Notes: a model not told the origin generated them from the sequence alone. A stretch of DNA of 7,201 nt from an uncultured Candidatus Saccharibacteria bacterium (GCA_937996675.1 CALKUN010000060.1:1-7201); one strand, 5' to 3'; positions 1-5,013 are shown, counted from the stretch's first letter. Made by a program: numbers and translations.

Positions 1-395
1 GACATGTAGCCCGTTATGTGCTCAGCTATAGCAAAGTCAATGTCGACGCAGAAGAGGCGACCTCGCAGGCCGACGAGGAACTGGCCCAGTGACTCGGCAC
101 CCTCCTTCGTCGTCAGGACGCCGGCCAGTTTGGCGGCCTCGCGTAACTTGGGCACGAAGCATCGGACCATGTACTCGTGCAGCTCACAACCTTCGGGAAT
201 CTCAGGCAACTTCAGCTCGTAACGCAGCACCTGACCCATGCGCCACGATGAGGTGAAGCCGACGACGGCCTCGCCGAGCCTGAAGACCTTAGAGTCGCTG
301 CGAGTGTGGACGAAGCTGTTGGTCCATGCTGAGGCAGCGCTGTCGCCGCCCATGTAGACGATGCCGTCGTGGACGACGGCGACGATGCAGGTCAT
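1..395 (-). CDS. Proteasome/HslV-like Ntn hydrolase, C-terminus beyond the window
   Basis: This is a partial gene: the start is at 395 and 131 full codons are readable (3-395) before the window edge. The protein begins MTCIVAVVHDG. Removal of Met exposes Thr1, the N-terminal nucleophile of the proteasome beta/HslV fold. Asp17 follows in GGDSA and Lys35 in SDSKVF, close to the catalytic Asp17 and Lys33 of HslV. GFTSSWRMGQ and FLVGLRGRLFCVD further on match phage and bacterial proteasome-like proteins as I remember them. The family is expected to be a cytoplasmic Thr peptidase, but the substrate is unknown, and no HslU-like partner ATPase is visible here. The start is set by an ATGA overlap with the stop of the upstream gene, with AGGG about 7 bases ahead, so it is probably translated by coupling. 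It is the third gene of the leftward operon. The fold is quite sure; peptidase activity is inferred. Confidence 0.85.
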   Translation of the reverse strand, partial: MTCIVAVVHDGIVYMGGDSAASAWTNSFVHTRSDSKVFRLGEAVVGFTSSWRMGQVLRYELKLPEIPEGCELHEYMVRCFVPKLREAAKLAGVLTTKEGAESLGQFLVGLRGRLFCVDIDFAIAEHITGYM

Positions 396-598
396 GGCTT
401 AGCCCTGATCTGTTTGCATGTGTCTTTGCAACAGCGGTAGACAGACCGCGGTGGGCGCCCTGCGCGGGCGTCGGTATAGTCTGCGCGTTCTTCACCAGAC
501 TTGCACTTCTCATCCTTCTTAACCTCTCGACAATTCTCTAGAAAAGCGTCGCTCGTTGAGGCTAATAGCAGCCACAGAATGATAAGATAGCTTCGCAT
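392..598 (-). CDS. Small cysteine-rich protein with an N-terminal signal peptide
   Basis: I do not recognise this 68-residue protein. Residues 2-18 look like a short Sec signal peptide: Arg3 is followed by the hydrophobic run YLIILWLLLA and a small-residue stretch, with likely cleavage after Ala18 (TSDA/F). No lipobox cysteine is present, so it is not an evident lipoprotein or outer spanin. The predicted mature part is about 50 residues, strongly basic and charged, with five cysteines at 23, 32, 56, 57 and 61, suggesting a disulfide-bonded periplasmic or secreted peptide. The odd number leaves one cysteine free or allows dimerisation. The case for a real gene is context: its ATG shares a base with the nucleotidase stop (TGATG) and its TGA overlaps the Ntn-hydrolase ATG (ATGA). 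An AGGGA lies upstream in the nucleotidase end. It could act on the host envelope, but that is only inference. Confidence 0.7.
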   Translation of the reverse strand: MRSYLIILWLLLASTSDAFLENCREVKKDEKCKSGEERADYTDARAGRPPRSVYRCCKDTCKQIRAKP

Positions 599-1269
599 CA
601 GTGGAAGTCCCTGCCGGTGATAGGCTCAGCGTGAGCGTCGATCGTGTCGCGGATGTGCTCCACGATGCCATCGTAACCGTCGCTGAGCTCGACGCGCTTG
701 AACCAATCGCCGTCTTCGTCGGGCTGGTGCTCAGTGTTGTAGTCGTGGCCGACAAGCACAGCACGTGCGTAGCCGTCGTTGTGAGCGCCCTGCCAACGCG
801 TATGCCACGCCTCCAAGTTCGCGAAGTTGTCCTCAACGAGGAAATCGCCGACGACGAGATCCTTACGCTTCGCGAAGATGACGTTCTGGCGCTGTATGCC
901 AGCCCACATCGTCAGCCACTCCAGGCGCTCGTAGTGCCAGTGCGGCGAGTGCGACAGCGGTGAAGTGACGGCCACGACGTCGCCTAGCTCTTGCAGTGCC
1001 TCGACGAAGCCTAGGATGCCCGCGCCCTCGGCTCCACGACCGTACTCTCGTAGACCGCCGCAGAAGCCGACATCGGCGCTGCGCTTCAGGTAGTGGCGCC
1101 AGACGTCGCGGTGGTCGCGCTGTAGTTTGTCGGTGAAGTCGTGGCAGTCCACGACGAGCTTGTGTCCGACTTCTACACACAGCCTCATAGCACCGCCCAC
1201 GAAGTCGCAGAGGACGCCGTCGACATCGAGTAGGATAATGTGCTTACGTGTGTTTGACATCGAGACCAT
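598..1269 (-). CDS. HAD-superfamily 5'(3')-deoxyribonucleotidase-like phosphatase
   Basis: The 223-residue protein has the HAD motifs in order. Motif I is LLDVDGVLCDF, with the nucleophile Asp15 and acid/base Asp17. Motif II is AVTSPL in the middle, motif III the lysine of AKRKDLV, and motif IV the acidic VEDNFANLEAW. The spacing, and the PHWHYERLEWL stretch after motif II, fit the NT5C type of deoxyribonucleotidase found in many phages. Such enzymes remove the phosphate of nucleoside monophosphates in the cytoplasm and can adjust dNTP pools during replication. Exact substrate specificity cannot be read from sequence. I use the ATG at 1269. The ATG at 1260 (MSNTRK) is equally possible, and an in-frame TTG at 1296 is less likely. 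None has a strong Shine-Dalgarno sequence. It is the first gene of the leftward operon and its TGA shares a base with the next ATG. Confidence 0.85.
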   Translation of the reverse strand: MVSMSNTRKHIILLDVDGVLCDFVGGAMRLCVEVGHKLVVDCHDFTDKLQRDHRDVWRHYLKRSADVGFCGGLREYGRGAEGAGILGFVEALQELGDVVAVTSPLSHSPHWHYERLEWLTMWAGIQRQNVIFAKRKDLVVGDFLVEDNFANLEAWHTRWQGAHNDGYARAVLVGHDYNTEHQPDEDGDWFKRVELSDGYDGIVEHIRDTIDAHAEPITGRDFH

Positions 1270-1407
1270 GCTACCACGACCAGCCCGGCAAAGCAAGCGC
1301 GAATGCGGTACCTACATAGTGCCCTACGCTACTACCTCCAGCACCCTACGCCCTCCTATGATCGGGGTACACCCCAGGCCATCAGCCGTAACCTCGCGTA
1401 ATAAGAG

Positions 1408-1413
1408 TATAAT
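1408..1413 (+). promoter_or_regulatory. Candidate -10 element TATAAT
   Basis: A perfect TATAAT lies in an A+T-rich island (about 1400-1420) and reads toward the primase-helicase gene. The hexamer 17 bases upstream (GCCGTA) does not resemble TTGACA, so use by host sigma-70 would need an activator, or the site may be read by a phage-modified polymerase. If it is used, the transcript has an untranslated leader of about 165 bases that includes the stems described below. Confidence 0.35.
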
Positions 1414-1435
1414 ATAGTAAGATGATGGTTATGAT

Positions 1436-1466
1436 GATCCCCCCCTATTGGGGTTCTTCTGGGATC
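1436..1466. repeat. Hairpin: CCCC-TATT-GGGG inside GATCCC/GGGATC
   Basis: CCCC (1442-1445) and GGGG (1450-1453) flank the loop TATT and are followed by TTCTTCT. An outer inverted repeat, GATCCC at 1436-1441 and GGGATC at 1461-1466, encloses them. The inner stem with a pyrimidine-rich tail is terminator-like but only 4 bp long. The C-run can instead pair with ATAGGGG at 1477-1483 over 7 bp (CCCCTAT at 1442-1448), so the two stems exclude each other. Confidence 0.45.
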
Positions 1467-1499
1467 TGATATTTATATAGGGGAGGGGTGGGTGATGGT

Positions 1500-1552
1500 T
1501 CAGGTCGTCATCAACTACCTCTCTTTAAGCATTTCAAGCACTTACGACCTGA
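1500..1552. repeat. 9-bp inverted repeat TCAGGTCGT / ACGACCTGA
   Basis: TCAGGTCGT at 1500-1508 is the exact reverse complement of ACGACCTGA at 1544-1552, with 35 bases between. A further pair, TCTGGGA (1458-1464) and TCCCAGA (1556-1562), lies outside it, so the two are nested. The arms could form a leader stem just ahead of the primase start, or two half-sites for a DNA-binding protein. Confidence 0.4.
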
Positions 1553-1564
1553 TGGTCCCAGATC

Positions 1565-1593
1565 TTGACACGTAGGGGCTGTCATGGTACCCT
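1565..1593 (+). promoter_or_regulatory. Weak sigma-70-like promoter candidate TTGACA-17-TACCCT
   Basis: A perfect TTGACA at 1565-1570 is followed after exactly 17 bases by TACCCT (1588-1593), which keeps only the T, A and final T of TATAAT. Transcription would begin near 1600. That lies downstream of the 1584 start and just ahead of the in-frame ATG at 1605, implying a nearly leaderless message. The match may be chance. Confidence 0.25.
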
Positions 1594-4541
1594 CCTGCTC
1601 AACCATGAAAACAGACGAATCTCTCAGCGCGTTTCAGTCCAGCCTCTCACCTTGGGCGCCAAATGAGTCTATTTCCCTACAGTTCCTACGCTTCCCCTAC
1701 GGGTTCAGCGAGATCGGCGACCCCGTCTCGTGCTCGCTGGCCGAGTGGATAGACTACAGGCAGCGCTTCGTCGACAAGCCGCTGCCGAAGCACTCAAGCG
1801 GCGATGCCCAGAAGCGCAAGCAGCTCCAGCCGCTTGAGCTCGGCATCGTAGCACAGACTTTTGATGTCGGGGGAAAGAAGCGCGCAAACCGCAAGATCGT
1901 CGACGTCCACGGCGTGACGTGGGTGGTGGTCGATTGCGACTCGGGCATCGGGGGCCGCCCGATCGTCGAGAAGTTGCAGCAGGCCCAAATATCCCACCTC
2001 TACGCAGAGTCATCCACGTCCCGGCTAGCTGGCACGGGCCCGGCGAAGTGGCACCTCTTCCTGCCCCTGAGTAGGCCGAAGATGCTACCTCAGCGCACAG
2101 GCCCCGGCGTCGCGGTCGTCGAGTCGGCGCAGGCGGCGTCGCGGTGGTGGGCTCGCGTCCACAGCCACGTCGTGCAGCACCTCTTCGCCCTGGGCGGCTA
2201 CGACCACAGGAGCGACGACGCCTCGCTCGACCGGATAGTACAGGGGGCATACGTACCGCACAGGCCCGACGCCTCGCCGAAGCGATTCTTGAGCTTCCTC
2301 CAGCAGGGCGGCTGCTGCCTCGACCTCGACGCCTTCTTGGCCTCGACGGGATTCGCTGACACAGAGCCGCCGCTCGTCTACCTCGACGACGTCGAGTCGC
2401 CACAGCACGTACCAGCCCCGACGACAGACGAGCCGTCCCCAGACGACGGACCGACCCCCGGCGAGACGCCGGGATCGCTAGCGTACCGCGCCCTACAGGC
2501 TCTCGGCCTAGTCGGCGACTACGTCGCTCGCAAGGGCGGCTACGAGGTGCTGTGCCCGTGGCGCGACAGCCACAGCAGCGCCGTGGCAGCTGGCACGCAA
2601 GACAGGTTCAGTGACTCGACCATGGTCTTCATGGGCAGCGGTCGCAACGGCTCGAAGTCTGGCTTCCACTGCTTCCACGACGGCTGCGCGGCTGCCGCGC
2701 GAGACAGTTTCGCCATTTCAACGGCAGACCTCCTAAAACTCGCTAGGAGCCGCGGAGTCTCTTCTGAGGCCCTACCTGACCGGACGGCCTGGTCGGGCAG
2801 CCTAGAGCTTCTGGGACCCCCTAGCGTGCAAGTTTCGGAGGTATCCGCAGCGCAGCCGGCCGAAGCCCTGCCTACGCCGTTCGTGCTTGCACCACGAGAG
2901 CCTGCCGCACTACAGCCACCTACACCTGTTCCGGCGCCTGCACTACCCGAGCGAAGTAAACGCGCCGTCATCCCCATCGACGAGGACCGCCTCGCCGACA
3001 TGATGGAGCAGGGCATCGCGGCCCTCGCGAAGCACCCTCGCATCTACAAAGTCACGACGGAGGCCGGCTACAAGCTCGTCGACCTGCTGGAGATCCCGAA
3101 CTCCATCCCCTACGTCCGCGCCGCCAACGCCACGACGCTGACGCCCGAGCTCCAGAAGGTGTCGAAGTGGGTCCACCCGTCACCGAAGGTCCTCGACGAC
3201 GCCGTCCTGACGGGCGTGGCCCCCCACGGCAAGACTGTCGCTAGCATCCTACACGCCGGGTACTACCCCGACGTCCGCGAGATCCGCGGTGTCGTGACGG
3301 CGCCGACATTTCACGCCGACGGCATGATAGCGCAGGCGCCGGGCTACAACGCGACTACATGCGTCTACTACCACCCCACTGAGCGCGTACCGCTGATATC
3401 TACTGACCCGTCGCAGTCAGACCTACTCGCAGCTCGCGACATGCTCGTGGACGTCCTCTACGACTTCCCCTTCAAGGCGGGAACGCGAGAGCTCGCGCAC
3501 TCAGTGTGGATGGCCGGCATCCTGACGCGGCTCATGCGCTACACCTTCGGCGGTCGCAGCAGCCCCGCCAACATCCCCTTCTTCCTCGTGTCGGCTGGCG
3601 ACAGGTCCAGCGGCAAGGGCAAGCTCATCGACGCGGCAGCGATGATAAGCGACGGCGTCCTGTCGGAGTCGGTGAACTTCTCGGCGAGTGACGACGAGAA
3701 CGAGCGCATCATCGGCATGTTCATGCAGGGCGGCGCCCCCGTCGTTCATGTCGACAACGTCCGCGGCACGTTGTCCTCGACGAAGTACGAGGCTTACTCG
3801 ACGACGCCGAACTACTCGACGAGGTCCATCGGCTCGTCTGGTAAGATCAGTAAGTCCAAGCGCGAGGGCATCGCTGACACGACGGTGTGGTTCAGCGGCA
3901 ACGGCGTGGTGACGGGCGGCGACATGATGCGACGCACTCTGCGCATCGACATCGAGGACACGTCGGGGTCGCCAGGCAGCCGCAGCGTCCGGCCCGGGTG
4001 GGAGGGGCTGCTCCCCAAGGTCCGCGAGATGAGGCCGCAGCTGCTCGGCGCCGCGCTGACGCTCATATCCGGCTACTACGCGGCGCTACGTCGCGGCTAC
4101 CGCTTGCAGCTCGACACCTTCGCGAGCTTCGAGAGCTGGTCCGTCGTTCGCCACGTCGTGGTGTGGGCTGGACTGCCTGACCCTGTCCTCGCCGTCGGCA
4201 AGGCGTCAGACGACGAGATCGACGCCAACCACGTCCACGTCATCAACCATCTCCTAGCGCTGGGCGTCGGCGAGCGCGAGGTGTTGCAGCAGGACCTCGT
4301 CAAGCGCCTCATCGACGACGGCACGAAGAAGGGGGCCGAGCGCAAGCACCTGTCGGCGTACAGCTTCTTCGTCGACCACGGCGTGCGCTTTCGCGACACG
4401 GCGACGGGCAGCCACGCGCTGGGTATCTTCCTGCACTCATATTTAGGCAGGACGGCTCGAATGCCGGACGGTCGCCGCTGGAAGCTCGCCAAGCGATCTA
4501 CGGGTGATGGCAAGGCGATACAGCTCGTCGAGCAAAAATAA
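1584..4541 (+). CDS. Primase-helicase: AEP-like primase, zinc motif and P-loop ATPase
   Basis: This 985-residue protein probably primes and unwinds phage DNA. Residues about 110-255 resemble phage archaeo-eukaryotic-type primases: WVVVDCDSG (Asp117, Asp119) as the metal pair, KWHLFLPLSRP (His157) as the central His motif, and DDASLDRIVQGAYVP (about 211-225) in place of the usual Asp/Arg stretch. Residues 324-368 hold a zinc-ligand set: CPWRDSH (Cys324, His330) and GFHCFHDGC (Cys363, His365, Cys368). A Pro/Ala-rich linker (about 405-455) follows. The C-terminal ATPase has Walker A GDRSSGKGK (672-680, Lys678), Walker B VVHVDN (Asp724), sensor-like SGN (771-773) and Arg783/Arg784 as a possible arginine finger. 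Walker A lacks the usual Ser/Thr after GK. The start at 1584 has AGGGG 5 bases upstream; ATG 1605 is an alternative. The stop is TAA. Helicase superfamily (SF3/DUF927-like) is less certain than the fused plan. Confidence 0.85.
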   Translation: MVPSCSTMKTDESLSAFQSSLSPWAPNESISLQFLRFPYGFSEIGDPVSCSLAEWIDYRQRFVDKPLPKHSSGDAQKRKQLQPLELGIVAQTFDVGGKKRANRKIVDVHGVTWVVVDCDSGIGGRPIVEKLQQAQISHLYAESSTSRLAGTGPAKWHLFLPLSRPKMLPQRTGPGVAVVESAQAASRWWARVHSHVVQHLFALGGYDHRSDDASLDRIVQGAYVPHRPDASPKRFLSFLQQGGCCLDLDAFLASTGFADTEPPLVYLDDVESPQHVPAPTTDEPSPDDGPTPGETPGSLAYRALQALGLVGDYVARKGGYEVLCPWRDSHSSAVAAGTQDRFSDSTMVFMGSGRNGSKSGFHCFHDGCAAAARDSFAISTADLLKLARSRGVSSEALPDRTAWSGSLELLGPPSVQVSEVSAAQPAEALPTPFVLAPREPAALQPPTPVPAPALPERSKRAVIPIDEDRLADMMEQGIAALAKHPRIYKVTTEAGYKLVDLLEIPNSIPYVRAANATTLTPELQKVSKWVHPSPKVLDDAVLTGVAPHGKTVASILHAGYYPDVREIRGVVTAPTFHADGMIAQAPGYNATTCVYYHPTERVPLISTDPSQSDLLAARDMLVDVLYDFPFKAGTRELAHSVWMAGILTRLMRYTFGGRSSPANIPFFLVSAGDRSSGKGKLIDAAAMISDGVLSESVNFSASDDENERIIGMFMQGGAPVVHVDNVRGTLSSTKYEAYSTTPNYSTRSIGSSGKISKSKREGIADTTVWFSGNGVVTGGDMMRRTLRIDIEDTSGSPGSRSVRPGWEGLLPKVREMRPQLLGAALTLISGYYAALRRGYRLQLDTFASFESWSVVRHVVVWAGLPDPVLAVGKASDDEIDANHVHVINHLLALGVGEREVLQQDLVKRLIDDGTKKGAERKHLSAYSFFVDHGVRFRDTATGSHALGIFLHSYLGRTARMPDGRRWKLAKRSTGDGKAIQLVEQK

Positions 4542-4544
4542 CTG

Positions 4545-4573
4545 TTGACTTCGTCAGGGCGTTGTCGTAAGGT
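4545..4573 (+). promoter_or_regulatory. Promoter for the tRNA array, TTGACT-17-TAAGGT
   Basis: TTGACT (4545-4550), an ideal 17-base spacer and TAAGGT (4568-4573) lie immediately after the primase stop codon. Initiation is expected near 4580, next to the first base of the first tRNA (4581). The -35 matches consensus at five of six positions and the -10 keeps the T, A and final T. Its position makes it the best promoter candidate in the window, though read-through from the primase gene is also possible. Confidence 0.5.
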
Positions 4574-4580
4574 CGTCTTC

Positions 4581-4655
4581 AAGCAGGTAGCTCAGGCTGG
4601 TAGAGCAACGGCATAGGGAGCCGTCGGTCGTGCGGTTCAAATCCCACCCTGCTTA
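4581..4655 (+). tRNA. tRNA-Pro(AGG), with a bulged T-stem
   Basis: The acceptor stem AAGCAGG/CCTGCTT pairs at 7 of 7 positions, with discriminator A at 4655. The D-stem is GCTC/GAGC with a GG-containing loop. The anticodon stem ACGGC/GCCGT is perfect around the loop ATAGGGA, giving U33, anticodon AGG (4615-4617) and G37, which suits proline (CCU codons). The variable loop has 5 bases and the T-loop is TTCAAAT. The oddity is the T-stem: the 5' strand GTGCGG has six bases against CCCAC, leaving an unpaired C at 4633. CCA is not encoded. A bulge there may impair folding, so this could be a decaying gene or a base-calling error. Confidence 0.8.
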
Positions 4656-4657
4656 TT

Positions 4658-4800
4658 TGTGACGTAGCTCAGACGTAGAGAGCATCGGCATCAGACGGGT
4701 AGCTCAATAGGCAGAGCACAGGTCCTAGACCTGGAGATGTTGGTTCGAGCCCAACCCCGCCTACCACAAGCCGAAGGTCGCCGCAAGGCCGTCACAACCA
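4658..4800 (+). tRNA. Interrupted tRNA-like gene containing another tRNA in its anticodon loop
   Basis: Two half-tRNAs flank the inner tRNA. The 5' half (4658-4692) reads TGTGACG, TA, D-stem GCTC/GAGC with loop AGACGTAGA, A, then TCGGC and ATC. The 3' half (4767-4800) reads CAA, GCCGA, five variable bases AGGTC, a short hairpin GCC-GCAA-GGC, then CGTCACA, A and an encoded CCA. TGTGACG pairs with CGTCACA at 7 of 7 and TCGGC with GCCGA at 5 of 5. Because base 4693 and base 4766 are both A, removing 73 bases leaves a 7-base loop ATCACAA with U33 and anticodon CAC, so valine (GUG) is the tentative identity. The T-arm is reduced to 3 bp and a GNRA tetraloop, and the D-loop lacks the GG that normally meets the T-loop. 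It begins 2 bases after the tRNA-Pro. It may be a functional split or intron-bearing tRNA, a non-translational tRNA mimic, or a gene broken by insertion. Confidence 0.6.
4693..4766 (+). tRNA. Inner tRNA, anticodon probably CTA (amber), short anticodon arm
   Basis: Acceptor AGACGGG pairs with CCCGCCT except A3-C70. Discriminator A (4763) and an encoded CCA (4764-4766) follow. The D-stem is GCTC/GAGC with a GG-containing loop (4706-4713). The T-arm is canonical: GTTGG, TTCGAGC, CCAAC. The anticodon arm (4719-4733) has 15 bases instead of 17. CAGG/CCTG pairs around TCCTAGA, with CTA (4725-4727) at the exact centre, which would read the amber codon UAG. Base 33 would then be C rather than the near-universal U. 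If T4723 is taken as base 33, the anticodon is CCT (Arg), but the stem then pairs poorly. The whole gene lies in the anticodon loop of the 4658-4800 tRNA. It is clearly tRNA-like, but its charging and codon are uncertain. Confidence 0.7.
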
Positions 4801-4921
4801 TTTCCGTAAGGATGCGGCCTAGTCGAGCCAAGAAACAAAATTCGGACTCATGGTTGACAGAGGTTAGCCGCTCTCACAGACCGAGACATTGAGGCTTGAC
4901 AGCCAGGAAAGCCTGGTATTT
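4801..4921 (+). other. Non-coding spacer between tRNA genes
   Basis: These 121 bases hold no supportable gene or further tRNA. There are two TTGACA hexamers (4854-4859 and 4896-4901). The first has no acceptable -10. The second has TATTTG only 15 bases downstream, which would put the start site inside the tRNA-Thr. A CGTAAGG copy at 4805-4811 and the inverted repeats ahead of the tRNA-Thr are listed separately. Confidence 0.4.
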
Positions 4922-4927
4922 GGCTGT
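4899..4927. repeat. Inverted repeats overlapping the tRNA-Thr 5' end
   Basis: ACAGCCA (4899-4905) is the exact reverse complement of TGGCTGT (4921-4927), which includes the first six bases of the tRNA-Thr acceptor strand. A second stem, CCAGG (4903-4907) with CCTGG (4912-4916), lies between them and shares bases with the first. The precursor could therefore form an upstream hairpin that competes with the mature acceptor stem, or this may be the relic of an earlier tRNA 3' end. Confidence 0.4.
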
Positions 4928-4995
4928 GTAGCTCAGTCAGGTAGAGCAGCTGCCTTGTAAGCAGCGGGTCCCTGGTTCGATTCCAGGCGCAGCCT
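4922..4995 (+). tRNA. tRNA-Thr(TGT)
   Basis: This is the one fully canonical cloverleaf in the cluster. Acceptor GGCTGTG pairs with CGCAGCC with one G-U. The D-stem is GCTC/GAGC with a GG-containing loop. The anticodon stem GCTGC/GCAGC is perfect around CTTGTAA, giving U33 and anticodon TGT (4956-4958) for threonine ACA codons. There are five variable bases, and the T-arm is CCTGG, TTCGATT, CCAGG. The discriminator is T (4995) and CCA is not encoded, so the host or phage must add it. It ends 31 bases before the next start codon and may be processed from the same transcript. Confidence 0.93.
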
Positions 4996-5013
4996 TCATC
5001 GCCACCGCCTCAC

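Larger units (their letters stand above)
1270..1583. promoter_or_regulatory. Divergent intergenic control region
   Basis: This gap of about 310 bases separates the leftward nucleotidase operon from the rightward primase gene and holds no convincing gene. It is clearly less G+C-rich than the flanking genes between about 1400 and 1480. It contains a perfect TATAAT, C- and G-runs able to form alternative stems, nested inverted repeats and three TGATGGTY copies, each listed separately. Its position between diverging genes makes it the natural site for promoters of both units. A replication origin beside the primase gene is possible but not shown. Confidence 0.6.

Noticed and set aside
16..222. 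Plus-strand open frame opposite the Ntn hydrolase
   Set aside because: It is antisense to a gene with clear family motifs, and its product is a low-complexity Ser/Arg/Thr-rich chain with no ribosome site.
392..598. Outer-membrane spanin or lysis lipoprotein
   Set aside because: There is a signal peptide but no lipobox cysteine at the cleavage site, and no holin or endolysin lies nearby.
601..963. Plus-strand open frame of 120 codons opposite the nucleotidase
   Set aside because: It mirrors the codon pattern of the HAD gene on the other strand. The minus strand carries the conserved motifs.
1127..1417. Plus-strand open frame running into the divergent intergenic region
   Set aside because: More than half is antisense to the nucleotidase, and the rest is Pro/Ser-rich with no ribosome site. 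It also crosses the likely promoter.
1480..1498. G-quadruplex (GGGG-A-GGGG-T-GGG-TGAT-GG)
   Set aside because: The fourth run has only two G residues, so at best a weak two-layer structure could form. The pairing with the upstream C-run seems more likely.
1705..2403. Minus-strand open frame of 232 codons opposite the primase domain
   Set aside because: The product is an Arg/Ala/Ser-rich chain typical of antisense reading in G+C-rich genes, with no recognisable motif.
4097..4582. Minus-strand open frame spanning the primase 3' end
   Set aside because: It is mostly antisense to the primase C-terminus and has no convincing ribosome site or family signal.
4690..4769. Group I or group II intron in the outer tRNA
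   Set aside because: The insert is about 73 bases and folds as a tRNA, far too short for a self-splicing intron core.
4854..4922. Promoters from TTGACA at 4854 and 4896
   Set aside because: The first has no acceptable -10. The second has TATTTG at only 15 bases and would start inside the tRNA-Thr.
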